Shown piece by piece: positions 34,378 through 42,992 of a DNA stretch of 64,000 bases. The translations under genes and the position numbers were made by a program. The stretch is from Streptomyces sp. NBC_01255 (GTDB lineage Bacteria > Actinomycetota > Actinomycetes > Streptomycetales > Streptomycetaceae). The DNA lies in the NCBI RefSeq assembly GCF_036226445.1, contig NZ_CP108474.1, positions 1,488,001 to 1,552,000 of the forward strand, read 5' to 3'. The notes beneath the pieces were generated by a model. That model saw only the letters and a program-made list of their open reading frames with translations, had not been told where the DNA came from and made no database searches. How positions within the stretch are numbered: the stretch's first letter is position 1; each line of letters begins with the position of its first letter.

Positions 34378-34548
34378 GCGCCTACGAGGTGAGCTGTCGG
34401 GTTCGGACTGGAGATGCCCGGCCGCGTTCTCACGCGGCTTCACCCCGAGCCGTCCTGTTGTCGCGGGACCGGCGTACTTCCTGGGTCCCCCGCTCCTGCC
34501 ACGCATGGGATGAGTGCGGATTCCGGACGGTGGCAGGATTCGGCGGTC
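34378..34548 (-). promoter_or_regulatory. c-di-AMP riboswitch (ydaO/yuaA class)
   Basis: Read leftward, the leader carries the conserved blocks of the ydaO class in order: CCGCCGAATCCTGCCA (34531-34546), GTGGCAGGAGCGGGGGACCC, GGGGTGAAGC followed by a variable stem, CGGGCATCTCC, GAACCCGACAGCTCACCTCG and GTAGGCGCCGG just before the ribosome site. These riboswitches bind cyclic di-AMP and turn genes off; in Streptomyces they precede cell-wall hydrolases, exactly as here. A -10-like TAGCGT lies a short way upstream. Confidence 0.93.
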
Positions 34549-34916
34549 CGACCGGATTGACGGTGACGCTAGACGAGCGGGGTCGGAGCGAACAAGCCGC
34601 AGATTTCCTCCGGCATTACCCGGGCCGCATTCCGGGCGGAATTCCGGTCACCCTCCGTCGATGACGGTCCTTCGATTTCCTTTTTCCGTACGGCAATTGC
34701 CCGGGGCCTTCGGCCACGATCCGTCACATCTATGACCCTGCTCACGCGGCATCGCCCATCTCGCCTGCAACCAGGGCGTGTTCCCCTTAACGCCTCATTT
34801 CGGACAGATCACCCATTCCCGTCCGAGGGGGTGCGCCGACCCCGTCCCACCTGGATGATTGCCCTAGGAACCGATCTCGCATCGGGCCCCCGAACGACGA
34901 CCCCCCAGGAGCATCC
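34549..34916. other. Divergent promoter region
   Basis: 368 bp between the riboswitch and the phosphatase start. It should hold the leftward promoter of the M23 transcript (next to 34549) and the rightward promoter of the phosphatase gene. AT-richer patches at 34668-34700 and 34785-34815 are the likeliest promoter zones. No coding frame is convincing. Confidence 0.5.
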
Positions 34917-35738
34917 GTGACGCAGCAGCTGCCGCAGGTCCCGCCCACCGAAGCGAACGAACCCGAGCTGGCCGAGGTCCGCAACTTCCGGGACGTGGGC
35001 GGCCTGCCGACGACGGACGGGCGCGCCGTGCGGCCCGGACGCCTCTTCCGCAGCGGCCACCTCGCCCACGCCACCGAGACCGACGCCGCCTTCCTCGCCT
35101 CACTGGGCCTGCACACCGTCTTCGACTTCCGCAACGAGGCCGACCGCAAGGTCGAGGGTGCGGACGTCGAGCTCCCCGGCGTGCGAAACGTGAACATACC
35201 CCTCAACGACCCCGCCGACGGCAAGGAGTTCTGGAAGCTGGTGTGCGACGGCGACATCGCGCAGTTGCGGGACATCCTGGGCGACGGCAAGGCGGCGGCC
35301 CGTATGTCCGACTCGTACCGGAAGATGGTGGTCGAGCGGACGTCGGAGCACAGCCGGATCCTGCACTCCATGGCCGAGGAGAGCGTCCCGGCCCTGATGC
35401 ACTGCGCGGCGGGCAAGGACCGCGCCGGCCTCTCCATCGCGATCACGCTGCTCGCCCTCGGCGTCGAGGTCGAGGCGATCGAGGCGGACTACGTGAAGTC
35501 GAACGACCCGCACCGCCGCTACAAGGTGCGCCGCAGCTCCACCGGCGCGGACGCGATGTCGCCCGAGGTGATGGAGCTGCTGAGCCCGCTCTTCGACGCG
35601 CGGGTGGAGTATCTGCGGGGCGCCTTCGAGACGATCGAGGCGACGTGGGGCTCGGTCGAGACCTACCTCACGGAGGGGCTGAAGCTGGCCCCCGAGACCC
35701 GCGAGCGGCTGCGGGAGCGCTTCCTCACGGAGGCGTGA
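34917..35738 (+). CDS. Protein tyrosine/serine phosphatase (PTP_Y_phosphatase3 type)
   Basis: 273 residues from GTG 34917, with CCAGGAGC upstream. NFRDVGGLPTTDGRAVRPGRLFRSG is the family's N-terminal signature (split here across residues 22-45), and the catalytic loop HCAAGKDRAG (Cys-x5-Arg) lies near residue 165. The family includes MptpB-like phosphatases with triple specificity for phospho-Tyr, phospho-Ser/Thr and phosphoinositides. No signal peptide. The gene stands alone. Confidence 0.9.
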   Translation: MTQQLPQVPPTEANEPELAEVRNFRDVGGLPTTDGRAVRPGRLFRSGHLAHATETDAAFLASLGLHTVFDFRNEADRKVEGADVELPGVRNVNIPLNDPADGKEFWKLVCDGDIAQLRDILGDGKAAARMSDSYRKMVVERTSEHSRILHSMAEESVPALMHCAAGKDRAGLSIAITLLALGVEVEAIEADYVKSNDPHRRYKVRRSSTGADAMSPEVMELLSPLFDARVEYLRGAFETIEATWGSVETYLTEGLKLAPETRERLRERFLTEA

Positions 35739-35757
35739 GCCCGCCCGGGGCGCCGCT

Positions 35758-35913
35758 CTACTGGTTCTGCCCGCCGAGCATGAAGAGCAGGTAGAGGAAG
35801 CCGGCGAAGAGGTGCCCGGCGATCAGGTACGCGAAGAGGCGGAGGGCCAGCCCCTTGGGAAACTTGCCTTCCCCGCGCTCTTCACCGGTGACAGGTCGTG
35901 ACTTCTCGGACAT
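35758..35913 (-). CDS. Small single-pass membrane protein (DUF6126-like)
   Basis: 51 residues from ATG 35913 (AAAGGA site); ATG 35940 would add nine. A charged N-terminal half (EKSRPVTGEERGEGKFPKG) is followed by one hydrophobic helix, FAYLIAGHLFAGFLYLLFML, and ends GGQNQ. I associate it with DUF6126. It follows the XRE-cupin regulator by 49 bp on the same strand, matching the regulator-plus-small-membrane-protein pair that I recall at the end of the S. coelicolor hopanoid region. Function unknown. Confidence 0.75.
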   Translation of the reverse strand: MSEKSRPVTGEERGEGKFPKGLALRLFAYLIAGHLFAGFLYLLFMLGGQNQ

Positions 35914-35962
35914 CTCGGTCCTTTTCTGGCGAAGGGGCACGTTCTCACGAGGAGGCGCGGTA

Positions 35963-36592
35963 TCAGCGCCGGTGCGGGGTTCCGTCGCCGAGGCACAGCT
36001 CGGCGACGGGACTCTGCATCAGGGTGTGGACGAAGAGCAGCTCGGCCCCGCCGGGAGTGGCGGCGCCGATGCGGTGCGGGGTCAGCGAGTCGAAGTGCGC
36101 GCTGTCCCCGGGATCGAGGACGTGGACGGCGTCGCCGAGCGCGAGCCGCACCCGCCCCTCCAGGACGTGGATCCACTCCTCGCCGGGGTGGACCCGCACG
36201 ATGTCGGCCCGGGTGGCGTACGGCACGTGGACGCGCAGGCACTGGAGCGCCCGCCCGGCGCCGCCGGCCTGCCGGTAGATCCAGCCGTCGGCCTCGACGG
36301 GTTCGGAGCGGCCGGCCCGGACGACGGGGTCACGCTCGGGCGGAGCCTCGCCGAGGAGCTCGGAGACCGTCGTACCGTAGATACGGGCGAGGCCGAGCAG
36401 CATCGGCAGCGACGGTTGCCGGTTCCCCGTCTCCAGCCGGGAGAGGTGGGCCGGCGAGAGGCCGGCCCGCTGGGCGGCGGCCTCCAGGGTGAGTCCCCGG
36501 CGGCGGCGCAGGGCCCGCAGCTGCGGGGCGACGTCGGGCAGGACGTCGGGGGTGGCGGAGTCCGGGGAGGCTTCCCCGGGGACGTGGTCCAT
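35963..36592 (-). CDS. XRE-family regulator with cupin domain
   Basis: 209 residues. An N-terminal HTH_3 (RRRRGLTLEAAAQRAGLSPA, HLSRLETGNRQPSLPMLLGL, residues 28-80) and a C-terminal cupin_2 domain (VRVHPGEEWIHVLEG, VHVLDPGDSAHFDSLTPHRI, residues 125-195). Such regulators sense a small molecule in the cupin barrel. The upstream 15-bp perfect inverted repeat (36614-36646) lies about 20 bp from the ATG and is probably its autoregulatory site. It is downstream of the hopanoid operon and could control it, although no second copy of the operator was found at 46423-46676. Confidence 0.92.
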   Translation of the reverse strand: MDHVPGEASPDSATPDVLPDVAPQLRALRRRRGLTLEAAAQRAGLSPAHLSRLETGNRQPSLPMLLGLARIYGTTVSELLGEAPPERDPVVRAGRSEPVEADGWIYRQAGGAGRALQCLRVHVPYATRADIVRVHPGEEWIHVLEGRVRLALGDAVHVLDPGDSAHFDSLTPHRIGAATPGGAELLFVHTLMQSPVAELCLGDGTPHRR

Positions 36593-36613
36593 GCGTCCAT
36601 TGCGCCAGGATCA

Positions 36614-36646
36614 TGCCTCTGAGGCAAGTTTCTTGCCTCAGAGGCA
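36614..36646. promoter_or_regulatory. Perfect 15-bp inverted repeat, operator of the XRE-cupin gene
   Basis: Arms 36614-36628 and 36632-36646 are exact complements around TTT. Each arm is itself palindromic (GCCTC-T-GAGGC and GCCTC-A-GAGGC), giving two half-palindromes 20 bp apart, centre to centre, or two helical turns. That suits two HTH dimers on one face. It also sits 21 bp after the aminotransferase stop, so it may double as a terminator. Confidence 0.75.
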
Positions 36647-36667
36647 AAGATCGCGGACTCGTCCGGC

Positions 36668-38053
36668 TCAGCGCTGCGCCACGGCCTGCTTCACCAGGGT
36701 CTTCCCGAAGTCCCACATCAGCCCGCCGCCGCCGTGGGCCTCGTCCATGACCGCCGTGAACGCGGTGACGAACCGGTCCACGTCCGCCTCGTCGATGACC
36801 AGCGGCGGGATCAGTTTGATCACCTCCAGGTGGTCCCCCGAGACCTGGGTGAGGATGTGGTGCCGCTGGAGCAGCGGCACCACGACCATCTGGGCGAAGA
36901 GACCCTTCCGGGCCGCCTGGAGCATGGCCCAGCGGCCGCGCAGCCCCAGCGACGTCGGCCGGCCGAACTCGATCCCGATCATCAGCCCGCGCCCGCGGAC
37001 CTCGTGCAGCAGCTCGTACCGGGGTACGAGCTCCTCGAGGCGGGAGCGGAGCAGCCCGCCGATCCGCCGGACGCGGGCGACCGTGTCCTCGCTCTCCATG
37101 ACCGAGAGGACGGCGAGCCCGGCGGCCATGGCCTGCGCGTTCGATCCGAAGCTCGCCGAGTGGACGAGGACCCGGTCCATGGACGAGTAGACCTTCTTGA
37201 AGATCCAGTCCTTGCCGAGGGTGGCGCCGACCGGCACGTAGCCGCCGGAGAGCGCCTTGGCGACGCAGACCAGGTCCGGTTCGACCCCCGCCTCGTGCTG
37301 GTACGCGTAGAAGTCGCCGGTCCTGCCGAGGCCGGTCTGCACCTCGTCCACGATCAGCAGCGCGCCGTGCCGGTGCAGCAGCTCCTGGGCGGCGAGCAGG
37401 AAGCCGGGCGGCGCCTCCTGGACGCCCTTGCCCTGGATCGGCTCCACGACGAAGGCCGCCACGTCGCCGCGGCGCAGCTCCCGCTCCAGGGCTTCGAGGT
37501 CGCCGAGGGCGATCGCGGTGTCCGGCAGGAGCGGGTCGAAGCCCTCCCGGAAGCCCTGCTCGCCGTTGACCGAGAGCGAGCCGGTGGTGAGCCCGTGGAA
37601 GGCGTGGGCGCAGTAGAGGACCCTGGGCCGCCCGGTGGCGTACCGGGCGAACTTGAGGGCGGTCTCGACGGCCTCGGTGCCGCTGTTGCCGAAGAAGACC
37701 CGGTCGAGGTGGGGGCTGTGGGCGAGGAGGCGTTCGGCGAGCAGCCCCGGCAGGGGCTGGCAGTCGAAGCGGGTGAGGTCGGCGAGCTGGGCGTCCAGGA
37801 CGTCGTGGAGGGCCTTGCGGACGACGGGGTGGTGCCGTCCGAGACCCATCACGCCGAATCCGGCGAGCATGTCGAGGTGGTCGACGCCGTCGGCGTCCCA
37901 GAAGTGGGCACCCTCGGCCCGCTCGTACACCTTGTCGAAGCCGATGGTGTGGAGCATGCGCGGCAGCTGGTGGTTGAGGTGCTTGGCGTGCAGCTCGTAC
38001 CGCTCACCGCCGCGCTCGGCGAGCAGCGCCCGCAGGTCGAACTCACCCTTCAC
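36668..38053 (-). CDS. Class III aminotransferase, probable hopanoid side-chain (HpnO-like)
   Basis: 461 residues. Class III markers: FGNSGTEAVETALKFARYAT, the aspartate in LLIVDEVQTGLGRTG, and the PLP lysine in VCVAKALSGGYVPVGA. The N-terminal HAKHLNHQLPRMLHTIGFDK is typical of the aminotransferases in hopanoid clusters. It should convert a hopanoid aldehyde (from ribosylhopane) to aminobacteriohopanetriol. GTG 38053 starts seven bases after the hpnH stop. In S. coelicolor I recall ispG and dxs between these genes; they are missing here. Confidence 0.88.
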   Translation of the reverse strand: MKGEFDLRALLAERGGERYELHAKHLNHQLPRMLHTIGFDKVYERAEGAHFWDADGVDHLDMLAGFGVMGLGRHHPVVRKALHDVLDAQLADLTRFDCQPLPGLLAERLLAHSPHLDRVFFGNSGTEAVETALKFARYATGRPRVLYCAHAFHGLTTGSLSVNGEQGFREGFDPLLPDTAIALGDLEALERELRRGDVAAFVVEPIQGKGVQEAPPGFLLAAQELLHRHGALLIVDEVQTGLGRTGDFYAYQHEAGVEPDLVCVAKALSGGYVPVGATLGKDWIFKKVYSSMDRVLVHSASFGSNAQAMAAGLAVLSVMESEDTVARVRRIGGLLRSRLEELVPRYELLHEVRGRGLMIGIEFGRPTSLGLRGRWAMLQAARKGLFAQMVVVPLLQRHHILTQVSGDHLEVIKLIPPLVIDEADVDRFVTAFTAVMDEAHGGGGLMWDFGKTLVKQAVAQR

Positions 38054-38060
38054 GAGTCAC

Positions 38061-39083
38061 TCACCCGTTGTTCCCGGAGACGGTCTCCCGGATCGCACGC
38101 AGGGACTCCTTGAGGGAACCCATGGTGGCGAGGACGGCGGTGGGCTCGTAGCCGCAGTGCGCCATGCAATTGGCGCAGCGCGGGTCCTTTCCGCGGCCGT
38201 ACTTGTCCCAGTCGGTGTCCTCGACGAGTTCGCGGTACGTGGGGACGTAGCCGTCGCTCATCAGATAGCAGGGTCGCTGCCAGCCGAAGAGCGAGTAGTT
38301 GGGAATGGCCCAGGCCGTGCAGGGGAAATCGGCCTTTCCCTCGAGGAAGTCCAGGAAGAGCGGCGAGTGGTTGAGACGCCAGCGGCGCCGGTTCCCGCCC
38401 GCGAAGGCCTTCTTGAAGAGCTCGCGGGTCTGCTCGACGCCGAGGAAGTGCTCCTGGTCGGGGGCCTTCTCGTAGGCGTAGGCGGGCGAGATCATCATTT
38501 CGTCGACCTGGAGGTCGTCGTTGAGGTAATTGAGCACCTCGATGATGGTCTGCGGGGTGTCCGTGTTGAAGAAGGTCGAATTGGTGGTGACGCGGAAGCC
38601 GCGCCGCTTGGCCTCCTTGATGGCCGCCACCGCCTCGTCGAACACGCCTTCCTTGGCGACGGATTCGTCGTGCCGCTCGCGCAGGCCGTCGATGTGCACG
38701 GCGAAGGCGAAGTACGGCGAGGGCGTGAACTTGTCCAGCTTCTTGCGGAGCAGCATCGCGTTGGTGCAGAGGAAGACGTACTTCCTCCTGGCCACCAACT
38801 GGCGCACGATCTCGTGGATCTGAGGGTGCATCAGGGGCTCGCCGCCCGCGATGGACACCATGGGGGCGCCTGACTCCAGGACCGCGCCGACCGCTTGCGC
38901 GACCGGCATGCGCTGCTTGAGGACACCCGCCGGGTGCTGGATCTTCCCGCAGCCCTCGCACGCGAGGTTGCAGGCGTAGAGCGGCTCCAGCTCGACGATC
39001 AGCGGGAACTTGTCACGCTTTCGGAGCTTCTGTTCGACGAGGTAGGTCCCGACCCTGATGGACTGACGAAGCGGCATGGCCAT
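38061..39083 (-). CDS. hpnH: Adenosyl-hopene transferase HpnH (radical SAM)
   Basis: 340 residues. The cluster motif YACNLACEGCGK is near residue 35, then VSIAGGEPLMHPQI, FAVHIDGLRERHD and a C-terminal Cys-rich part (DPRCANCMAHCGYEP), all as in HpnH. The enzyme adds a 5'-deoxyadenosyl group to hopene (diploptene), the first side-chain step to C35 hopanoids. ATG 39083 follows GGAGGTGA by nine bases. It lies seven bases from hpnG and the aminotransferase lies seven bases beyond it. Confidence 0.95.
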   Translation of the reverse strand: MAMPLRQSIRVGTYLVEQKLRKRDKFPLIVELEPLYACNLACEGCGKIQHPAGVLKQRMPVAQAVGAVLESGAPMVSIAGGEPLMHPQIHEIVRQLVARRKYVFLCTNAMLLRKKLDKFTPSPYFAFAVHIDGLRERHDESVAKEGVFDEAVAAIKEAKRRGFRVTTNSTFFNTDTPQTIIEVLNYLNDDLQVDEMMISPAYAYEKAPDQEHFLGVEQTRELFKKAFAGGNRRRWRLNHSPLFLDFLEGKADFPCTAWAIPNYSLFGWQRPCYLMSDGYVPTYRELVEDTDWDKYGRGKDPRCANCMAHCGYEPTAVLATMGSLKESLRAIRETVSGNNG

Positions 39084-39090
39084 AACTCGC

Positions 39091-39780
39091 TCACCTCCTG
39101 GGGAGCAGCAAAGAACGGTGCCATTCGAAGAATGCGGGAAGGACGGCACGGAGAACACGGAAGGCCGATATTCCCCCGCGTACCGTGCCGATCCGGACCA
39201 GTTCATGTTCTGGAGCGTCCACGACCACCCGTACGGCCGCAACCGGGCGGGCGTCCGGCCCGCCGCCGAGCCGGCCGGCCTCCCGGGCGGTCCGCAGGGT
39301 CGCCGCGGACTCCATGTCGACGGCGATCGCCCCGGTGGCCCGCAGCGCGACGCGCTCGGGGCCGCGCACCACATGGTCGGAGCCGCTCAGCGGGCCGGTG
39401 TGGACGGTCCGCCCGGGCACCGCCCTGACCAGCGCCTTCACCAGGAGCTCGGTGCCGACGCAGGGGGTCGTGCCCTCGGGGCCGCGGGTCTCCTCGGCGA
39501 CGATCAGGTCCCCCGGGTGCATGCCCGGGGCGAGCCCCGCGCAGAAACCGGAGGCGATGACGGCGGCGTCCGCCCACCGCTCCTCGCCGAGCACCCGGGA
39601 CACCATCCTGCGGGCGTGGGCGGGTCCCATGCCCGTACGCACCACGGTCACCGGGCCGGGGGCGCCCGTGTGGTCCCCGCCGCGCAGGGCGAACCGCTCG
39701 ATGCCGAGCGCACAGGCGATCAGCAGCGGTGGTGCGGCGCCGGGGCGGGCGGCCGGGCCCGGTCCCGGCTCGCGGCCCAT
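39091..39780 (-). CDS. hpnG: Adenosylhopane nucleosidase/phosphorylase HpnG
   Basis: 229 residues of the nucleoside-phosphorylase fold: LLIACALGIERFAL at the start, RTGMGPAHARR, VIASGFCAGLAPGMHPGDLIVAEE and the purine/ribose-binding GAIAVDMESAATLRTA. HpnG removes adenine from adenosylhopane to leave ribosylhopane. Its ATG overlaps the shc stop by one base (TGATG), so translation is coupled to the cyclase. Confidence 0.92.
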   Translation of the reverse strand: MGREPGPGPAARPGAAPPLLIACALGIERFALRGGDHTGAPGPVTVVRTGMGPAHARRMVSRVLGEERWADAAVIASGFCAGLAPGMHPGDLIVAEETRGPEGTTPCVGTELLVKALVRAVPGRTVHTGPLSGSDHVVRGPERVALRATGAIAVDMESAATLRTAREAGRLGGGPDARPVAAVRVVVDAPEHELVRIGTVRGGISAFRVLRAVLPAFFEWHRSLLLPRR

Positions 39781-41783
39781 CAGCGCCCCTTGCCGGGCGA
39801 GGGCTCCCCGTACACGTAGCGCCCGAGCGCCGTGAGCGGGAACACCTGCCGGTAGAGGTGGTAGTTGATGGAGAAGTCCCAGGGGAAACCGGTGCCCGTG
39901 AAGTACGGCTCGTCCCAGGATCCGTCCTCGCGCTGCGTCTCCGTGAGCCAGGCGACACCCCGCCGGACGGGCCCGGAGTCGCGCTCGCCCGCCGCGAGGA
40001 GGGCCAGGAGCGCCCAGGCGGTCTGGGAGGCGGTGGAGGCGCCGCGTCCGATCCACCGCTCGTCCTCGTACGAGCGGAGGTCCTCGCCCCAGCCCCCGTC
40101 CTCGTTCTGTACGGAGCCCAGCCAGGCGACGGCCCGGCGGATCGCCGGGTGGGAGCCGGGCAGCCCCGCGGCGGTGAGGGCCGGGAGCACCGAGCCCGTC
40201 CCGTACACGTGGTTGACGCCCCAGCGGCCGAACCAGGCGCCGTTCGGCTCCTGTTCGGCGAGGAGCCAGTCGATTCCCCGGCGCGTGCGGGGGTTTCGGG
40301 CCTGCCCCTCGAAGGCGAGCATCTCCACCACGTGGGCGGTGACGTCGGCGGACGGCGGGTCGATCACCTCGCCGAAGTCGCAGAACGGCAGCTTGTTGGG
40401 GAACACGCTGGTGTTGTCGGCGTCGAAGGCTCCCCAGGCGCCGTTGCGCGACTGCATGCCGAGCGTCCAGCGCGCACCCCGGGCGATGGCCGCCTCGACC
40501 CGCGCGGGGTCGGGGTGGTCGACCCGGCGCAGGGCGAGGAGGACCTCGGCGGTGTCGTCGATGTCGGGGTAGTTGTCGTTGTGGAACTCGAACGCCCAGC
40601 CGCCCGGCGGGAGTCCGGGGCGGCGCACCGCCCAGTCCCCCTTCCTGGTGATCTCCTCGTCCAGCATCCAGTCGACGGCCTTCACCAGCGCCGGGTGATC
40701 GGGGCGGAGCCCGGCGTCGGCGAGCGCGATGGTGGCGAGACAGGTGTCCCAGACGGGCGACTGGCAGGCCTCGATCATGCGGGAGCCGTCCTCGCCCCAG
40801 ACCGCGAACCGGTCGAGGGACTCCAGGCCGGCGCGCATGACCGGGTGCCCGAGGTCGTAGCCGAGGAGGTGGAGGGCGATGACCGAGTAGACGGCCGGGG
40901 GCTGGATGCCGCCCCAGCAGCCGTCGTTCTCCTGGCGCTCGACGATCCAGCGGGCGGCCACGTTCATGGCGGTCCCGCGCAGCGCGCGCGGAGCGACCCG
41001 GTGGTAGACGTGCAGCGCCTTGTCGAGCCGCTGGAAGATCCCGTCCCAGCCGGTGGCCGGGGCGAGGGGCCGCGGCGGGTTGGGCCGGGCGGGATCGGTG
41101 TGCAGCTCGTCGAGCGGGAAGGGCGCGGGGCGGACCGGGCGCTTCGCGGAGACCACGGTGAGCGGCACGATCGTCTGCCGGGCCCAGCAGCCGAAGTCGT
41201 AGATGTTGAGCGGGAACCACTTCGGCAGGAACAGCAGCTCGGGGGGCAGCTCGGGCAGGTCCTCCCAGCGCCACCAGCCGAAGAGGGCCAGCCAGATCCG
41301 GGTGAAGACCCGGGCGGCGGCCATCCCGCCACGGTCGCGGACCCAGGCGGAGGCGCGGGCCATGTGCGGGGCCTCGGGCGGGTCTCCGGCGAGCCGCAGG
41401 GCCACATAGGCCTCGACCGTCGTGGAGAGGTCGCCGGCTCCGCCGTAGAAGGTGGCCCAGGCACCGTCCTCCCGCTGTTCGCGGCGGATGTGGAGGGCCG
41501 CCGCCCGGAGGGTGTCGGCGTCGAGGATGCCCAGGAACTGGCGGAGGAGCAGGTCCTCGGCGTCCATGGTGACGTTGGTCTCCAGGTCGCCCTTCCACCA
41601 GCCCGACGGGTCCTGGCGGGCGAGCAGGTGCTCGACGGCGCGCTCCGCGGCCCGTGCGGCGCTCTCGTCGAGCGTGTCCCACGCGACGGAGAGCTCCTCC
41701 GGCGCGGCGGTGTCGTGCGTCGTGCTGGCCGCGGCCGCCCGGGGGCCCACGGCCCCGGAGCTTCCGTCGGTCGTCGCTGTCAT
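39780..41783 (-). CDS. shc: Squalene-hopene cyclase
   Basis: 667 residues, usual length. QW repeats are frequent (QDPSGWWKGDL, QREDGAWATF, QENDGCWGGI, QSRNGAWGAFD, QNEDGGWGE, QREDGSWDEP). The catalytic acid motif is DIDDTAE (DxDDTA) near residue 405. It cyclises squalene to hopene and hopanol, as a monotopic membrane dimer. About 108 bp of non-coding DNA separate it from the prenyl synthase gene upstream; the pathway is otherwise gap-free. A Thr/Ser/Ala-rich 30-residue N-terminal lead precedes the first QW motif. Confidence 0.97.
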   Translation of the reverse strand: MTATTDGSSGAVGPRAAAASTTHDTAAPEELSVAWDTLDESAARAAERAVEHLLARQDPSGWWKGDLETNVTMDAEDLLLRQFLGILDADTLRAAALHIRREQREDGAWATFYGGAGDLSTTVEAYVALRLAGDPPEAPHMARASAWVRDRGGMAAARVFTRIWLALFGWWRWEDLPELPPELLFLPKWFPLNIYDFGCWARQTIVPLTVVSAKRPVRPAPFPLDELHTDPARPNPPRPLAPATGWDGIFQRLDKALHVYHRVAPRALRGTAMNVAARWIVERQENDGCWGGIQPPAVYSVIALHLLGYDLGHPVMRAGLESLDRFAVWGEDGSRMIEACQSPVWDTCLATIALADAGLRPDHPALVKAVDWMLDEEITRKGDWAVRRPGLPPGGWAFEFHNDNYPDIDDTAEVLLALRRVDHPDPARVEAAIARGARWTLGMQSRNGAWGAFDADNTSVFPNKLPFCDFGEVIDPPSADVTAHVVEMLAFEGQARNPRTRRGIDWLLAEQEPNGAWFGRWGVNHVYGTGSVLPALTAAGLPGSHPAIRRAVAWLGSVQNEDGGWGEDLRSYEDERWIGRGASTASQTAWALLALLAAGERDSGPVRRGVAWLTETQREDGSWDEPYFTGTGFPWDFSINYHLYRQVFPLTALGRYVYGEPSPGKGR

Positions 41784-41891
41784 GGCTTCCCCTTTGATGC
41801 AGTCGGTTACTTCTGCTCCTGCGGGTCTGCCGTCGGCCGGCGCCGGATGGCACCGGCCGGCGACTGCGAACTCATATGAGGGTGATGGTGA

Positions 41892-42992
41892 TCATCTCTT
41901 CCGTACGACCACGAAATCGGCCAGCGCGGTGAGCTGTTCCCGCACGCGGGCGGGCATGTCCACCTCGTGCAGGGCCTCGATCGCGACGGCGTGCTGGCGG
42001 CGGGCCTCCTGGGAGGTCCACTCGCGTCCTCCGGCCTCCTCGATGAGGGCGGCCCGGAAGGCGAACTCCTCCTCGGAGAAGGTGTCGAAGTCGTTGGACT
42101 TGGCGTCCTCGGCGAGCAGTTCGCCGAGCCGCTCGGAGGCGGTTCCGCCCGCGGCGAGGGCCGCGACGACCGGCAGCGACTTCTTGCGCTGGCGCAGGTC
42201 GCTCCAGGTCTGCTTGCCGGTGGCCTCCGGGTCGCCCCAGATGCCGAGGAGGTCGTCGACGGCCTGGAAGGCGAGGCCGAGGTGGTAGCCGTACTCCTCC
42301 AGCTTGTCGGCGGTGCGGTCGTCGGCCCCGCCGAGGACGGCACCGATGGAGACGGCGCAGGCGAGCAGGGCGCCCGTCTTGTTGCCCTCCATCTCCAGGC
42401 ACTCCTCGACGGTGACCCGCTCGCGGTGCTCGTACGAGATGTCCTGGGCCTGCCCGTCGATGAGCTTGCGGGTGGCCGTGGTGAGCCGGCGGGTCGCCCG
42501 GCCGGCCTCGACGGTGCCGAGTTCGAGCAGCAGCTCGTTGGCGAGGGCGAAGAGGGCGTCGCCGACGAGGATGGCCTGGGCCGGTCCGTGCACCTTCCAC
42601 ACGGTGTCGCGGTGGCGGCGCTGCTCGTCGCCGTCCATCAGGTCGTCGTGGAGCAGCGAGAAGTTGTGGACGAGTTCCACGGCGACGGCGCCGGGGACGC
42701 CGACCTCGGGCGCGGCGCCCGCGGCCTCGGCCGACAGCAGGGCGAGCGCGGGGCGGATCGCCTTGCCGCCGTCGCCGTCGGCAGGGTTGCCGTGGGCGTC
42801 GATCCAGCCGAAGTGGTAGGCGGCCACGGTGTCCATGGGCGCTGCGAGGCGGTCGACGGCCGCTCGCAGTACGGGAGTGGACAGGGTCCGCCCTCGCTCC
42901 AGCAGTGCGGACACGTCCGCGGTGTCGACGGCCGGATTACCCGGCGGCACAGTCGGCACGGTCTCTCCTCTAGTTCCGGTACTCACAGTCAT
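41892..42992 (-). CDS. Trans-prenyl diphosphate synthase (farnesyl diphosphate type)
   Basis: 366 residues. FARM: LLHDDLMDGD; SARM: DDLLGIWGD; substrate-binding GGKAIRPALALLSAE. Chain length cannot be fixed by eye, but the place in the hopanoid operon points to farnesyl diphosphate supply for squalene. A 45-residue N-terminal lead precedes the conserved fold. The start overlaps the hpnE stop by four bases (ATGA). Confidence 0.93.
   Translation of the reverse strand: MTVSTGTRGETVPTVPPGNPAVDTADVSALLERGRTLSTPVLRAAVDRLAAPMDTVAAYHFGWIDAHGNPADGDGGKAIRPALALLSAEAAGAAPEVGVPGAVAVELVHNFSLLHDDLMDGDEQRRHRDTVWKVHGPAQAILVGDALFALANELLLELGTVEAGRATRRLTTATRKLIDGQAQDISYEHRERVTVEECLEMEGNKTGALLACAVSIGAVLGGADDRTADKLEEYGYHLGLAFQAVDDLLGIWGDPEATGKQTWSDLRQRKKSLPVVAALAAGGTASERLGELLAEDAKSNDFDTFSEEEFAFRAALIEEAGGREWTSQEARRQHAVAIEALHEVDMPARVREQLTALADFVVVRKR

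Noticed and set aside
34362..34433. Longer start (34433) for the M23 hydrolase
   Set aside because: This would translate through the riboswitch; ATG 34361 has the ribosome site and begins the signal peptide.
41784..41891. 108-bp gap between the prenyl synthase and shc as a place for another small gene
   Set aside because: No frame with start, ribosome site and overlaps like those of the hpnD-hpnE ORF was found.
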